NCBI GenBank assembly: GCA_001931905.2 | Contig: MSJI02000536.1 | Span: 16,587-80,586, forward strand | Direction: 5' to 3' | From: Cladosporium sp. IMV 00045 | Lineage: Eukaryota > Ascomycota > Dothideomycetes > Cladosporiales > Cladosporiaceae | DNA: 64,000 bases | Shown here: piece after piece, positions 53,673 to 64,000 of the stretch | Layout: every line of letters starts with the position of its first letter | Numbering within the stretch: position 1 is the first letter of the stretch | Made by a program: the position numbers and the translations under genes | The notes under the pieces: generated by a model | Told to the model about the DNA's origin: nothing | What the model saw: the letters and a program-made list of their open reading frames with translations, nothing else | Database searches by the model: none

Positions 53673-55842
53673 TCATACAATATCTAAATCTATCAGTTCT
53701 ATGCCGTCGTCAGCCAATGCCTCACCATGCATGATTCCATCTACATAAGCCTCGCCAACAAACCGACACAACAACGTCCCATCACCTCTCTCCCCAGCCC
53801 TTCGTAACACAAAAGGCACAGCACATCCCGGCACCACGGCGACGCAGTCACCTCGCCTCGCAAACCTCGGCACCAAGCCAAGATGACCTCGCTTCGTCCA
53901 GCAAAGCCGACGATTGAGCACTGCCGCCTTGAACGCCACGCGAATATCCTGGAACAGCCGCCCGGAGCTGCGAGTTTTCAGATTCTCCAGCGTCAGTCTA
54001 CCTTTGCGCTGCCGGGGAGTGTAAAGTTGATCGTGGAAGGTCGGACTCTGCCCAGTGACGGCGTCGCAGAGGAAGCTGAGGATTTCAGTATAGCCGGCTG
54101 GGTATGGCTGCATTCCTGAGCTGTCTTTGCCTGCTGTGACGACCTTGCAAAAGCCCAAGGACGATAACTTGGTTTTTATATTTAGCGGAGCGGAGGTTGC
54201 GTGTGTGATGCATGTCCTCAATGCTACGTTGGTCATGCCAGAGACAGCGGCTTCTAGATCGGCGTCTTCGAGGATGGGACTGAGATTTTCTATGGTGTCG
54301 AAGATCTTGGCGTTGAAGCAAAGCATCCTTTCACAGTCGCGGATCTGGAAAACGCTGGTGACTGTCGACGACTTACCAGCGTCGAAGCAGCTTGTGACAC
54401 TTGTGCTAAAGCCTAAACTGGTGGTGACCCGTGGCTTCGACCAGTCGACGGCCCATGATGGTAAGTTGCCAGAATCATTCATGTCATGATCAACGCAACA
54501 AAAGAGTCGGCACGCCTGATCCAATGTGTAATCCTGAGGCTCGGCTTTCAAGATCTGCAGCGAAATGTTTTGCCACAGCTCCGTGGCATCCAACTCGTAA
54601 TCCGGAATGACCCTACTTCTGGTCAGGCCCAGAATGCCGTAGACGTTGTCTAGCGGGTTCGTCGCCTGCGTGTGGCGAGTGTCGACCAGAGCGTGTATGA
54701 GTGGGTATTTCTGTCGGCATGAATTGAAATATTGCTTGAAGCTCCAGAGAGCATTTGCAGCGTGGAATCCGTGCAGTTTCACGGGAGCGACATCATCTGT
54801 AGTGAGTTTGTCGGCCAGAGTGGGTTGGAAAAGGCCAAGTCTTTGATTGTCAGCAGCGCAGCCGATAGAATCTTCCCAATGGCGTGTAGAAGTGCCCGCC
54901 ATGACCCAAAGCTCGGTAGACAGGACTGCTTCTTGTATGGTCCACGTACGCTGAAACCATGGAACGGTGAAAAGTTCTTCGATGGCCTCAAACCCGCCAG
55001 GTACCATGTACGGTGGACTGCACATTCGTTCCTTCTCCTCATCTGGCAGCGGACCAGAGACATTCATCGTGTTGTCTTGTAGCTCTTGGAGGGCATCGAA
55101 GGCATTGTCAGCCGGAAAGTCACCTAGCCAGATCACCGTATTCCAAGCTCGTCGGTAGATAAGAGACATAAGCTGGACCTGGGATGTTTTCTCTGCCAGA
55201 TCGCTCTGGTTGATGCAGATCTGGTCAACCCAGACCACGACGGAGTCTCCCCTCGTGTCGCAGATGACGAATGGCTGTGTCTAGGCTTCTTGTTATGCTA
55301 AGCGACGTGTTGCCGATGTTGATGCTACAGTCAAATACTGGAGGTCCCCACTGCCGATTAGATGTTCTCGTCAGCACGTAGAAGGGCTATTCCGCGCTCC
55401 ACGAAGGCCTTACAACGTAACTCAGTGCGGTGTAACACAATATCTCCGCCTCTGACGCAGAGACTGCGAAGTTCCTTGGACATTTGTTATTCTCTCGAGG
55501 ACATTCTCCTTCCTCCAATCTCACATGGTGAAGGCTGCCCCGAATCTGCTGCTCGAACTTGGCAGGCAAGATTTCGAGCACTCGAATCCCAGTTGTCCTG
55601 GTCAGGGGAGAGTACACTGACGCGCTCTGGGCTGGCAGTGCTTCGGCACGTTCACAGCGATCTATGTCAACGAATGTAGAATTTTGCGATTTCAGACGCG
55701 CAGCAGTGGCAGCGGCACAGTGGCTTTCGCTCACATCTTGAAAGCGACGAGCTACCCGGAATGGAGATCTTTGATTTGCTGTCTCCGCTCCTGCAGACAA
55801 CACTGCTGGAAACAGTCCAGCCATTTCTTCGTCATATGGCAT
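53673..55842 (-). pseudogene. HET-domain protein, frameshifted
   Basis: Layout: exon 55414-55842, intron 55351-55413 (gtaagg...tcggcag), then 55350 down to a frame change at a G4 run (55249-55252 on the plus strand CCCC), then an open frame to 53673. The HET block is recognisable in order: IRVLEILPAKFE, YTALSYV-WGPPVFDCSINIG, SLDTAIRHLRHEG (last in this frame), then in the next frame VVVWVDQICINQSDLAEKTSQVQLM, RRAWNTVIWLGD and WFQRTWTIQEAVLS. The rest (NPLDNVYGILGLT, WAVDWSKPR, FVGEAYVDGIMHGEAL) is the usual C-terminal region. One base fewer in the G run would join the frames. HET proteins mediate vegetative incompatibility cell death. Pseudogene, null allele or sequencing error. Confidence 0.85.
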
Positions 55843-56775
55843 TTTCGCGGATCAGTGGTCGTGCTTTGCTTTTGATCAGATGACGTGTGGTAAACGAAAG
55901 TCAGCAAAAGTAACCCAAGCCGGGCGAGAGGCTCCAAAAGAGTCGATTTGAGGTGCATTATAGCAGAAGACATAGACTGCTGCGGGTGGACACGTGGTGC
56001 TTCAGCTGCTCAGCCTAATGCAACGCTACGATCTGATGTCCAGAGCCGATGCTGTGTTGTAGACAGAGGAGTAGCCTGAAGGGGTTGCGAGCATCTTGAT
56101 CAGGTATGTCCCCCATAAGAAACTGCTGCGTGAAAATCTGACGACAAAACGTGCGTTGTATTCACGAGAACGAAGTTCTGTTATAGACTCCTGACACGTC
56201 GAGCATGTTTGGGCCGAACTGCCAAGATAATAATGGTTGCGGTGATTACCCTAACCCTATTTACCCTAAGGCGGAAGTCACCAGGCATCCACCTTGCCGT
56301 ATTTTGGGATCCTCAATTAGCCAAAATCAACAATCAAAACCTACGATCAACGCAACACGACTTATGCAGCCACGCTCTGTATATCACAAGCTTCATCAAC
56401 GTCTAATCGTCGGACCGCGACCTATCTTCTTAAACTGGTCGAGCATCCTTTTTGTAGGGATAGATGTGTACGGAGGAGAGAGAGGCAGTGTTTCTTCCTC
56501 GTCGCTCCTTGATACCCATATGTGAGTAACGCTTAATATGCTTGGAAATTTCGTCCAGACCCCGTTATCTCGCTGAGTTGCGCAATTAGTTGTCTACTAC
56601 CAACTACATAAAAGTGCCAAAAGCCATAGCTGGAGGCCGTGCAGTGTTCGCCCAAATGGGATCCTCGAGAAGGACCATTCAACTGCCCAGCATTACTCTC
56701 AGATCACCCTTTCCGAACCCCAAGCACTGCCCCATCACGTAGCCGAACAATGTTCATCCTCCAAATAGAAGGCTT
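55843..56775. other. Intergenic with telomere-like motifs
   Basis: No gene. A cluster of CCCTAA-like hexamers is at 56246-56269 (ttaccctaaccctatttaccctaa in part), matching the fungal telomere unit, too short to be a true telomeric tract. Confidence 0.4.
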
Positions 56776-58025
56776 TCAAGAGCAATCACCCCCAGAGACC
56801 GGAGGCTGAGGCTGCATCTGCTCAATATCCGCATCACCGCCCTGATCCTCGAAGATTCCAATAGTGGCATAGTTGTAGGTGCCCCGGTTGGTGTTGTCAT
56901 AGCCCTGAATGTCGAAGACGTCGCTGAAGTTCCAGTCATCACCGCCGAGAACGCAGTGCATACCATCCTCAGCGTCCTCGAAAGCCTTGTTCTTGTCAAT
57001 GTCCAAGTCGGCGGGAGCACTCTTGATTGCGTCAGTGTCGAAGCGTGCCTCGGTGACGCGGTTCTCCAAGACTTCCTTCTGGAGCTGCTCCTCCCAACGT
57101 CTTGCCTTGTGAGAGCCATCGTTGTGCATGTATGGCTCGGCGGTCATGTGAAATGTAGTGTTGGCATGGCGGGTGGCAAGGACCATGGGACCCTTCTTCG
57201 GGTGGTCAACCTTGAAGCGGGCAGCCAAAGGGTGAGTCGCATCACGCTTGCTTAGCTGATGGTCCTTGTGGGCATAGCCGAGAAATTCGCCATCTCCAAA
57301 TCCGCCGTCTCGGAGTGCTCGCGACATGTGATGGTTGTGAAGCAGCTGTGCCACGTGGTGGTCGTCAGAGGAGTAGCCGCGCTCATGGAGACCCCTCCTC
57401 ATCAGAGCACGCTTTTTCCTGCTGAATAGATCAAGGTCAATGCTCTCTAAGAAGTCTGCGCCGAGGTCTGGAGCATCGAGTTGAGGAAGCTCGATTCCTT
57501 GAATCGCTGCAACATCCCGGGCGGCGTCCACGGTGTTCATATAGTCTTTAACAGTTGCTACCAAGAAGTCAGCAACGAACTAGGAGAATAAAAGGGTCAA
57601 TACTTACATCCGAAGCCCCAAAGAGCACTTCCCACGCCAATTGCACAGCTCGCGCGAGATTTTGGGGTGGTCGCCATGCCTTGCAGTTCACTTTCGGCTA
57701 AATCCCAGCATCCCAATACAGTGCCACCAGTCGACACGGTAGACTTTGCTGCACCCTTCCATCCGATGGCCCGCAGTGTCACACCAAGAGAAGTGTCAAG
57801 GAACGCCCTAGACTGAAAGGTGACGTCCGTGATGTTGGCATCAGTAGTCTGGTTGGAGTCTTGAACAACCAGCTGCTTTGTGACAGGAGCACCCGAGTTC
57901 TTAAGCCAAGCAACATCGTTGCGAGTCTTTTGGGAAGCCCAGTCGAAGCCTTCAGGGTTCCATTTGTTGACAACAGCAAGGGCGTCCCCAGCCAGTGCTC
58001 CGAAGAGCAGAGCAGATGTCTTCAT
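56776..58025 (-). CDS. Secreted protein with dibasic processing sites
   Basis: Two exons, 57608-58025 and 56776-57557, intron 57558-57607 (gtaagtattga...ttggtag), 399 residues. Signal peptide MKTSALLFGALAGDALA. The first domain (about residues 18-140: NKWNPEGFDWASQKTRNDVAWL, TFQSRAFLDTSLGVTLRAIGW, GCWDLAESELQGM) has N-glycosylation sites. The second carries dibasic sites (SRKKRALMRRG, LSKRDATHPLAARF) that Kex2 could cut, many His residues (SSDDHHVAQLLHNHHMSR) and an acidic end IFEDQGGDADIEQMQPQPPVSGGDCS. No family recognised. A processed secreted precursor is possible, inference only. Confidence 0.75.
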
Positions 58026-59057
58026 GGCGATGTTGCTAGTGGGGTGGCGGCAACGAAAGTGTGGCTTGATAGTCGCAAGGAAGGGAAGGAGAAGGATGAG
58101 TGGTATCGAAGCTGTACGAGCAGAGTGCGTTTGTCTGCTTTATACCGTGACCTTGCTGCGAGGACGTAAAATGCCCAAATGCCCGAAGCTTTACCAATGG
58201 CCCAAGGCACGATGCTGATTGTAATGCGTGAACTCACGGACACACATTGCGGATACGCAGATATCTTGTTGATGAGCCCGCTCGCTCGTCCAAAGCAACC
58301 CAGAAATCCTTCGCGCAGTCGCGAATGTTCATCGATCCGATCGTATCAGCCGTAGCGCGGGAAGCAGGCGGTCGTCAGGTCAGTCCAAGACTCGCTCGTA
58401 GCTTATGTGGCTACCGCCTGCTGATCGGCAGTGTTCCTTCGCCTGGAAAGTCAAGACACTTTATGATGTCCAGGTCATGAGATAATGATGAGACCTCCAA
58501 TACCAAAGGGTATCTACAGCCACGGTTCTGGCGTCTCCAACATGTGCGTCTTGGTTCCTCAGACACGTCCAGAAGTAATGCGCCTTGGAGTTCGTCCAAT
58601 CTAGGAAATAGCTTAATCACATAGCTCGAGTCAATGACTACCGCATGTCAGAACCGCTCCAGGAGGTGTGCCACATTGGGAGAGCGGGTGTTTTAGAGGA
58701 CTTGGCAGGCACCAACGAGGTCGAGCACCACCGGAAAATTGGACTTGTGCGACAGTAGGTTGTCATTCGAAGCTTATAGTATTGCTTGGTCGCATAGTTA
58801 AGTGTTGCATAGCGCGGCAAGGACCCGCCAAAGGATTCCGGACGAATCTCCTAGCGCAGTGAAAGAAGGAGGAGTCTGGGAGATCCACTTTTCCAGGCTT
58901 GTTATCTTTCAACACAATACTTGAGCAACCTTCGTTTTCTAGCGGCAGTAATCCGTTCCAGTTCGGCGTTAGAAAGAACTCAACGATTGACAACACAGCT
59001 TATGTGCGGACATACTCCCTCTCCGCCAGAGACACAACACCAGACATACAACTCTCA
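58026..59057. other. Intergenic, nothing recognised
   Basis: Promoter of the secreted-protein gene and upstream region of the small hypothetical gene at 59058, which is in open frame from about 58899 without an earlier ATG. Confidence 0.4.
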
Positions 59058-59558
59058 ATGCCTTTCAAATCATCTTGGCTCAACCGCAATGAGGCCGCAA
59101 TCATGCCAACAAGCGACCATGAACCATTGCGCTTACCACTACCACCACAAACACGCTACGACTCTCCATTAGGAAAATGGCCAGCTCGTCTTATGATGGC
59201 ATCTGCAGGTCTGCCAATAGCCTGGGCGCTCATTACTGGCGAACATGTGATCTTCGACTACGGCTTAACGATCGCTCTCGCCGTGCTCGGAATCCTCATA
59301 AATGCTCTTGCAAAACCATGGTTCGGTACCTGGTGCATTCGCCTCCTGCAGACCTCCAGTGGCGGATTTGAGTCAGTGTGTATCTTTCGGCCGTACTGTG
59401 GACGCAAAAGTCGAGAGTACACGGGCGGCACTGTCGATTTGGTTGAACTGGGCGAGGTGACTGATTTGGACGCTCCGTATGAGATTCGTACAAGCAAATG
59501 GAGCGAGGGACAGTACAAGCAAAGATGGGAGCCGGCGTTGTTCGTTTTTGACTTCTAA
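59058..59558 (+). CDS. Hypothetical two-TM protein
   Basis: 166 residues from the only in-frame ATG (MPFKSSWLNRNEAAIM). Two hydrophobic segments (about residues 46-62, LMMASAGLPIAWALITG, and 66-87, VIFDYGLTIALAVLGILINALA) precede a hydrophilic tail with several aromatic and Cys residues (FESVCIFRPYCGRKSREYTGG) ending WEPALFVFDF. Not recognised. Single exon, codon use plausible, but no independent evidence. Confidence 0.4.
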   Translation: MPFKSSWLNRNEAAIMPTSDHEPLRLPLPPQTRYDSPLGKWPARLMMASAGLPIAWALITGEHVIFDYGLTIALAVLGILINALAKPWFGTWCIRLLQTSSGGFESVCIFRPYCGRKSREYTGGTVDLVELGEVTDLDAPYEIRTSKWSEGQYKQRWEPALFVFDF

Positions 59559-60752
59559 GAATGCAAGCCCGAATTCCAGAGGCCATCAAGCCAAAGACAG
59601 CACTGGATCGAGACGACAGGTGGTGCAAGTATTCAGAGTGCTGGAATATCAGCATTGCTTCTCCCCGGCCGGCACCCAAATCAAAGGAGGCGAGTTTTCT
59701 TCTATACGCTTCTTAGGACCTGCGTTACCCTACAGCGAATGTTTTGAACCATCTTTGGGCCTTTGCATCCTAGCATATAGCGGAAGCAAGATTGCATTCA
59801 GGACCAGAATGCTGCTGATGCAATGGGAATCAATAAGTCTGAAGCTCGAGGCCGAAGCACCTCAAAGGCAAGCATCGTCTCCGATCATACCAAGGTTCAT
59901 GGTAATCTCAGTAAGAGCGTGGAGATACCGGCCGAGTCCTGCCTAGATAATGCGGCATCTATGTGAGATGCGGCCCTTTTGCTTTGCAATGAAGCGGATA
60001 GAAACAGCTCCTGGACCGTAAAGACGCCTCCATACACCGATGGAATGTCCACTTACCTCGTTAGGAACGATGCTGCATAAGTCAGTGGATGAGAAGCTCA
60101 TGTCAAAATCATACGATTCTTAATTCGTTGCGCTACTCATGTTTGTTAGAGCGAAGGAAACGCTCAAATAGGATGATGATCGCACAAATTGTCCTGGATG
60201 TCGGAGACTGGGTGCTTCAGCATCTTTGAGCCTGGATCTTTACAACGACATTGCCAAGCACGTTTGGGTGGACTGCCAAGGAAGTGACGGCTGTTGGGCT
60301 TCGAGTACACCTGACGATAAATTTAGCACAAGTCCTCTCGCTTCTCTGCTGTCGATGTCTGCCAGGCATGCATCATGCAGGTGCTATTCAACGCGACCAA
60401 TCGACTGATGAACCTTCCACTAGCTGATGTGGCCCTGACCCCGAGGTCTGTCTGAGCGGCTACGAGGCTTGTGCTAGGTCAAGCAGGACGAAAGCCACGA
60501 TGTTTCTCAACTTAGTACACACCTCGCCCAGAATCGACGGGTTTGTCAAAGCTCGAACGAGCAATCATGCGTCCACGCCTGGCGTCACAGGCTCAGGACA
60601 AACGTACAACAGCTGCTGGACCGCACGAGCATCCAGGGTTATGTATCTCTACGCACGAAGGCGGAGAGGCCGCGATTGAGATTGAGCGCGAACACAACTC
60701 TCACTAGGACTGTTGTGTTGCGCAAGGTAATGATAGGATACATAATGGTCAC
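59559..60752. other. Intergenic, nothing certain
   Basis: No intact gene. Short frames around 60226-60408 could be part of the degraded NACHT-type gene that follows, but nothing diagnostic was seen. Confidence 0.35.
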
Positions 60753-61229
60753 ATGTATGTCCAAAACCAATATATCGGCCACGGTAACAACCATCAGGAG
60801 CGCTCGGAATCGAGCAACAAGCCAGTGGACTTCGTGGAGGCATTGGAAATCGACAATATGGACGACCACTACTCTGGTATCCATGCAGCCAATTGTGGCA
60901 TCTGCCATTGGCTGTTTCGAAGGCTGGAGTATATCAGGAGGCGCGATCCACAATACTTGGACTCGCATCATGGCTTTCTGCGGGACAAAGGGAAGGCTGG
61001 ATCTGGTGAATCGACTTTGATGAAGTGCGCTTTCGAACATGCCCAAGGCAGTTTTCAGGATGATACATTACTCTCATTCTTTTTCCACGCTCGGGGTCGA
61101 GACTTGGAGAAGTCTGTTGAAGGAATGTACCGGTCTCTGTTGCTTCAACTGCTGAGTTTCTTCTCGGCGCTTCGTCCCAAGCTCCTTCACAGTCCTGGCT
61201 CTGTCCAGCAACATGGCTGGACGATTTAG
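60753..61229 (+). pseudogene. NACHT-type STAND gene relic
   Basis: An open segment reads NNHQERSESSNKPVDFVEALEIDNMDD..., then CHWLFRRLEYIRRRDPQYLDSHHGFLRDKGKAGSGEST, LLSFFFHARGRDLEKSVEGMYRSLLLQLL. This is the start of the fungal NACHT domain found in ankyrin/STAND proteins, where the P-loop is normally GxxGxGKST; here the lysine is replaced by glutamate (GKAGSGEST). It stops soon after the RSLLLQLL helix, with no Walker B or repeat region. The upstream N-terminal domain is not recognisable. Interpreted as a decayed, truncated copy. Confidence 0.75.
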
Positions 61230-61440
61230 TGTAGGCAAATGTTCACAGGATATAACGCCTCTTTCATGCGCCAAGTGCTCCAGCCTTGTTGATGCATACT
61301 GTCTCACGCACCTCCATCTTCGTCCTCAGCCTCGCAGGTCACACACAACGACAAGGCTGAGAATAGCTCTCGCCTATAAATATGCCCATCTGCACGAGAG
61401 GTAGGTCCGGGCCAGCTTCCCTCTACAAGCCTTAATCAAG

Positions 61441-63290
61441 ATGAAAACCATGGAGCGTTTCTTCAAACGACACTCTCAAGCGATCAACATCACCGTCAAC
61501 GTTCTCCTCGTGGGACTGTGTGGAATCGGTTATGCCTTACTGCTCGTGATATACTTTACCCAGGGCATGGGGATAGAGTCTCTAATGTTTGTCGATAGAG
61601 GCAGCTTGCCTCCTACTACCGCTGTCCCCTTGCTCGGAGTGCTTCTTACCGGCGCCACCTCAGCCTTGCTCACGAGATCGGTCGAGCACAGTGTTTGGAT
61701 TCGCCTCCTTGGCGGAGAACCCGATTTGCTTTCGACCAAGAAATGCTTAACCGAAGAGATCCATCAACGATCGCAATGGAGTGTCTCGCCCTTTGCGCGC
61801 CTACTCTATGTGTTCAAAGGACGCTCCTGGTTACTGCGAATTGGTGGGCTATTGCTTTTTGCAACCGCAATCCTCAACCCGATCCTGCTCTACGGAGTGA
61901 GACCAGATATCATTCATCACGAGACGACCACCACAACCGCACAAAGTGATCCTTACTTCTCGGGTTTCATTCCAGGTTTCGATGAAGAGGTTGGGCAGGA
62001 CAGTGAGTAAGGCCTCTCGCAAGATTGGACAAGTCAGCTGACTGGTATCACACAGATCAGATGATGCTTGCCTCACTTGTTTCGATGAACAACCTCAGTG
62101 CACCCGTGGCAGATGTTTGCAGTGATTTTTCTTGCGCTGCCATGACACGGGCGCAAGCACTACAGGCCGAATGCTTGGGATCTGACCTCCCGAAACCTAC
62201 ACAAGAGCAAGGGAACATTACGCTATGCAGCACTTTTGGTAACACAACATGTCTCTCCAAGGTGTTTAATGGGTTCAATTTCACTACTGGCCCGATGACC
62301 AAATGCGAAGCGTCCTCATATACCGGCGAGTGCCTTGTATCAGACTTCGCGGTCATACTCGGTTTGTGGTCGTCATATGATGTGACAAACCGCCGACACT
62401 TGGGACATGCCGTCGATTGTAAAATTCAAAAGGGTAGCGTCGAGATCCGGCAAAATGGCACTGGTTATCCGGTTTTGACTCGAGAGTCCTTCTTGACAAC
62501 GACAACACGCATGGAGATTTCCTCCCCCGAGTGGTTCTGGCAGGCATCATACCGGACCCCTACCCGGAACCAGCAGACTGTGAAGCCATACCTCTTCAGC
62601 AGCGCAGGAGGTATGGTGAGGGATGTTCCAATGGCTGAGCACATGCTGAGCAACAACATAACAGCCGAAGAGGGGTCAGAAGATTGGTGGGCATCGCAGT
62701 TGGGGACGAACGACACGAAGCGAGTCGCAAGAGCTATTGAGGCGAACATCGACATGGCCACTCTATTCGCCTTCGCCCAAGCACCGCATGCAGCATCTAT
62801 CGACATCACCGAAGCGCACGAAGTTAGCATCTGGAGATACGACACCAGAGTCTTGACAGTTCTGACACTTCCTTTCCTCGCTACCATCCTGATTCTCAGC
62901 ATCTATTGGAGAGTTCAGAGTGACGAAATAGTGATCGGCTACGATCCTCTCGAAATCGCTCGGCGCGCTGACGAGGTTTTAGCACCTTCGCTTAGAGCGA
63001 TGGCACAGGATAGCGAAGGCAAAGATCTAGGACCAATGAGTTCAGGCGGAGCTTACTCGGCCCTTGAAGCTCGACCGCCTTCTCACGAAGCAGGAGACCG
63101 GGCCAGTCTTGTTGATGATATCGCTGACACCCCTCCGCCCAGAAGATCTTGTTCAACAGACACAGATGAGCGGAGTGAGGGGGTGGCGATTTCTCCCATC
63201 GGCAGAGAAGAGCATGGCAGGAGTGAGACTCCCAGAAGCGTGGTCTCGGAGCAAGAGCACTCGAACATCCATACAAGAGTGAATGAGTAA
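61441..63290 (+). CDS. Multi-TM membrane glycoprotein, DUF3176-like layout
   Basis: Two exons, 61441-62002 and 62056-63290, intron 62003-62055, 598 residues. Three N-terminal TM segments (about residues 17-40, 60-76, 132-152) are followed by a large Cys-containing, N-glycosylated ectodomain (VADVCSDFSC, GNITLCSTFGNTTCLS, YTGECLVSDFAVILGLWSSYDVT), a final TM (VLTVLTLPFLATILILSIYW) and a long Ser/Pro/Glu-rich cytoplasmic tail. The N-3TM, ectodomain, C-1TM arrangement is that of fungal DUF3176-type proteins, whose role is unknown. The intron is phase 1; start ATG follows ATCAAG. Confidence 0.7.
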
Positions 63291-64000
63291 TGCAGTGCGT
63301 TCGTAGCTTTGATTTCGGTGACGGAGAAACATATCTTTCCCATACCTGGAAGACTTTACTTTCCTGTTGACCGTGGGCTCCGAGCTGAATAGTCCGGAGG
63401 AGAGCGAAGGCATCATAGTGATATAAGACCTAGTATTGATGTATAGGAATCTAGATAGAGAGAAAGTAGCTCTACTGGTTCATCAGAAGAGTCTAGTGCA
63501 ATTCATGTCGGCTCTTCCGTGGCCTGGTATCGCCAACTGAGCTCGGGTGCTAGCGATTGATTGATATTTTGAAGGATTAGATCAGACACTCTTTTCTTTT
63601 CCTAGAGTCACTTCTACTGAACCTTCAGCCGCACCGGATTGATCGACAGTCGTGCCAAGCGATGTCTTCGCGTTTTGGTTGTCATACTTGCCTCTAACGC
63701 TTGTCCCTATCACACGTGGCCAATAGCCTGAGTGTGCAAGCTTGCGAGCCAAATGCGTTTCCATATTAGCAACAAGGGCTAACTGCACAGCAATGTAGAT
63801 CCTCAAGATGTTGGATATCTAAATCGCAACGCTAATTCCTTTAGGAATCTTGCCCTTTCAGCTGAGCATCGCTGGTCGCATATAGTGCAGTGCACACCTG
63901 AAGATAAGAGGCGCAGTCATGCGATGCTTATGGGTCTTCATGCTAGGTTTACCTTGAATCTTTTTTTTTCTTCTCTATTTTTTTTTTTTTTTTTTTTGAT
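63291..64000. other. 3' flank, low-complexity T tract at window end
   Basis: 3' flank of the glycoprotein gene. The end of the window carries a T9 run (about 63961-63969), a short pyrimidine spacer and then a T19 run up to about 63997. On the reverse strand this is an A-rich tail that could be a retroposon end, but nothing upstream supports that. No certain gene. Confidence 0.4.

Noticed and set aside
63582..63764. Possible small minus-strand gene, METHLARKLAHSGYW...
   Set aside because: Only about 60 codons from the ATG; the sequence looks protein-like but no family or splice structure could be supported near the window end.
63955..63998. Poly-T tract as a retroposon tail
   Set aside because: Poly-T alone is not enough; no target-site duplication, reverse transcriptase or element body is visible.

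Overview
The window is nuclear DNA of a filamentous ascomycete. The signs are many short spliceosomal introns (mostly 41-76 nt, GTRNGT...YAG), fungus-specific families (DASH subunit Spc34, a Gti1/Pac2 WOPR regulator, HET, DUF7708 and fungal NACHT-type proteins, a tannase/feruloyl esterase) and a GPI-type cell-surface protein. The mix resembles a Dothideomycete, possibly a plant-associated one, but that placement is inference. No rRNA, tRNA, CRISPR or complete transposon was recognised. Gene models were built by hand from splice signals and reading-frame continuity; where I state that exon lengths sum to a multiple of three, I counted them.

Layout. 0-5 kb: three small single-TM paralogues with one conserved phase-1 intron, a kinase-like gene interrupted by a stop codon, and a two-copy direct repeat with TTGTCCCAT/ATGGGACAA hairpins. 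5-14 kb, minus strand: an intronless P450, a phosphoglycerate-mutase-like phosphatase, a nine-exon methionine-permease-like transporter and an AAA+ ATPase whose first exons do not resolve. 15-24 kb, plus strand: a DUF7708-type STAND-like protein, a PrsW-like membrane protease, a serine beta-lactamase-like hydrolase, an ACC deaminase, a UPF0643-like protein and a small conserved membrane protein. 25-30 kb: a WOPR regulator preceded by about 3.6 kb without genes that is dense in CTTGG/CCAAG. 30-40 kb: a membrane-anchored pepsin-fold protein lacking both catalytic aspartates, a GPI-anchored Ser/Thr-rich protein, an MFS transporter and a tannase/feruloyl esterase. 40-53 kb is a housekeeping block: proteasome lid subunits Rpn5 and Rpn3, Spc34, a CorA/Alr Mg2+ transporter, and an unusual seven-exon glycine-rich LEA-like repeat protein. 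53-64 kb is accessory-like: a frameshifted HET gene, a secreted protein with dibasic sites, a NACHT relic and a multi-TM glycoprotein.

How the genes relate. No single biosynthetic cluster is evident. The housekeeping block is ordinary; the accessory ends hold self/non-self recognition families, several of them broken. The items most worth following up are the small TM-protein trio, the all-phase-1 repeat gene, the pseudo-aspartic protease, the ACC deaminase and the long WOPR upstream region.
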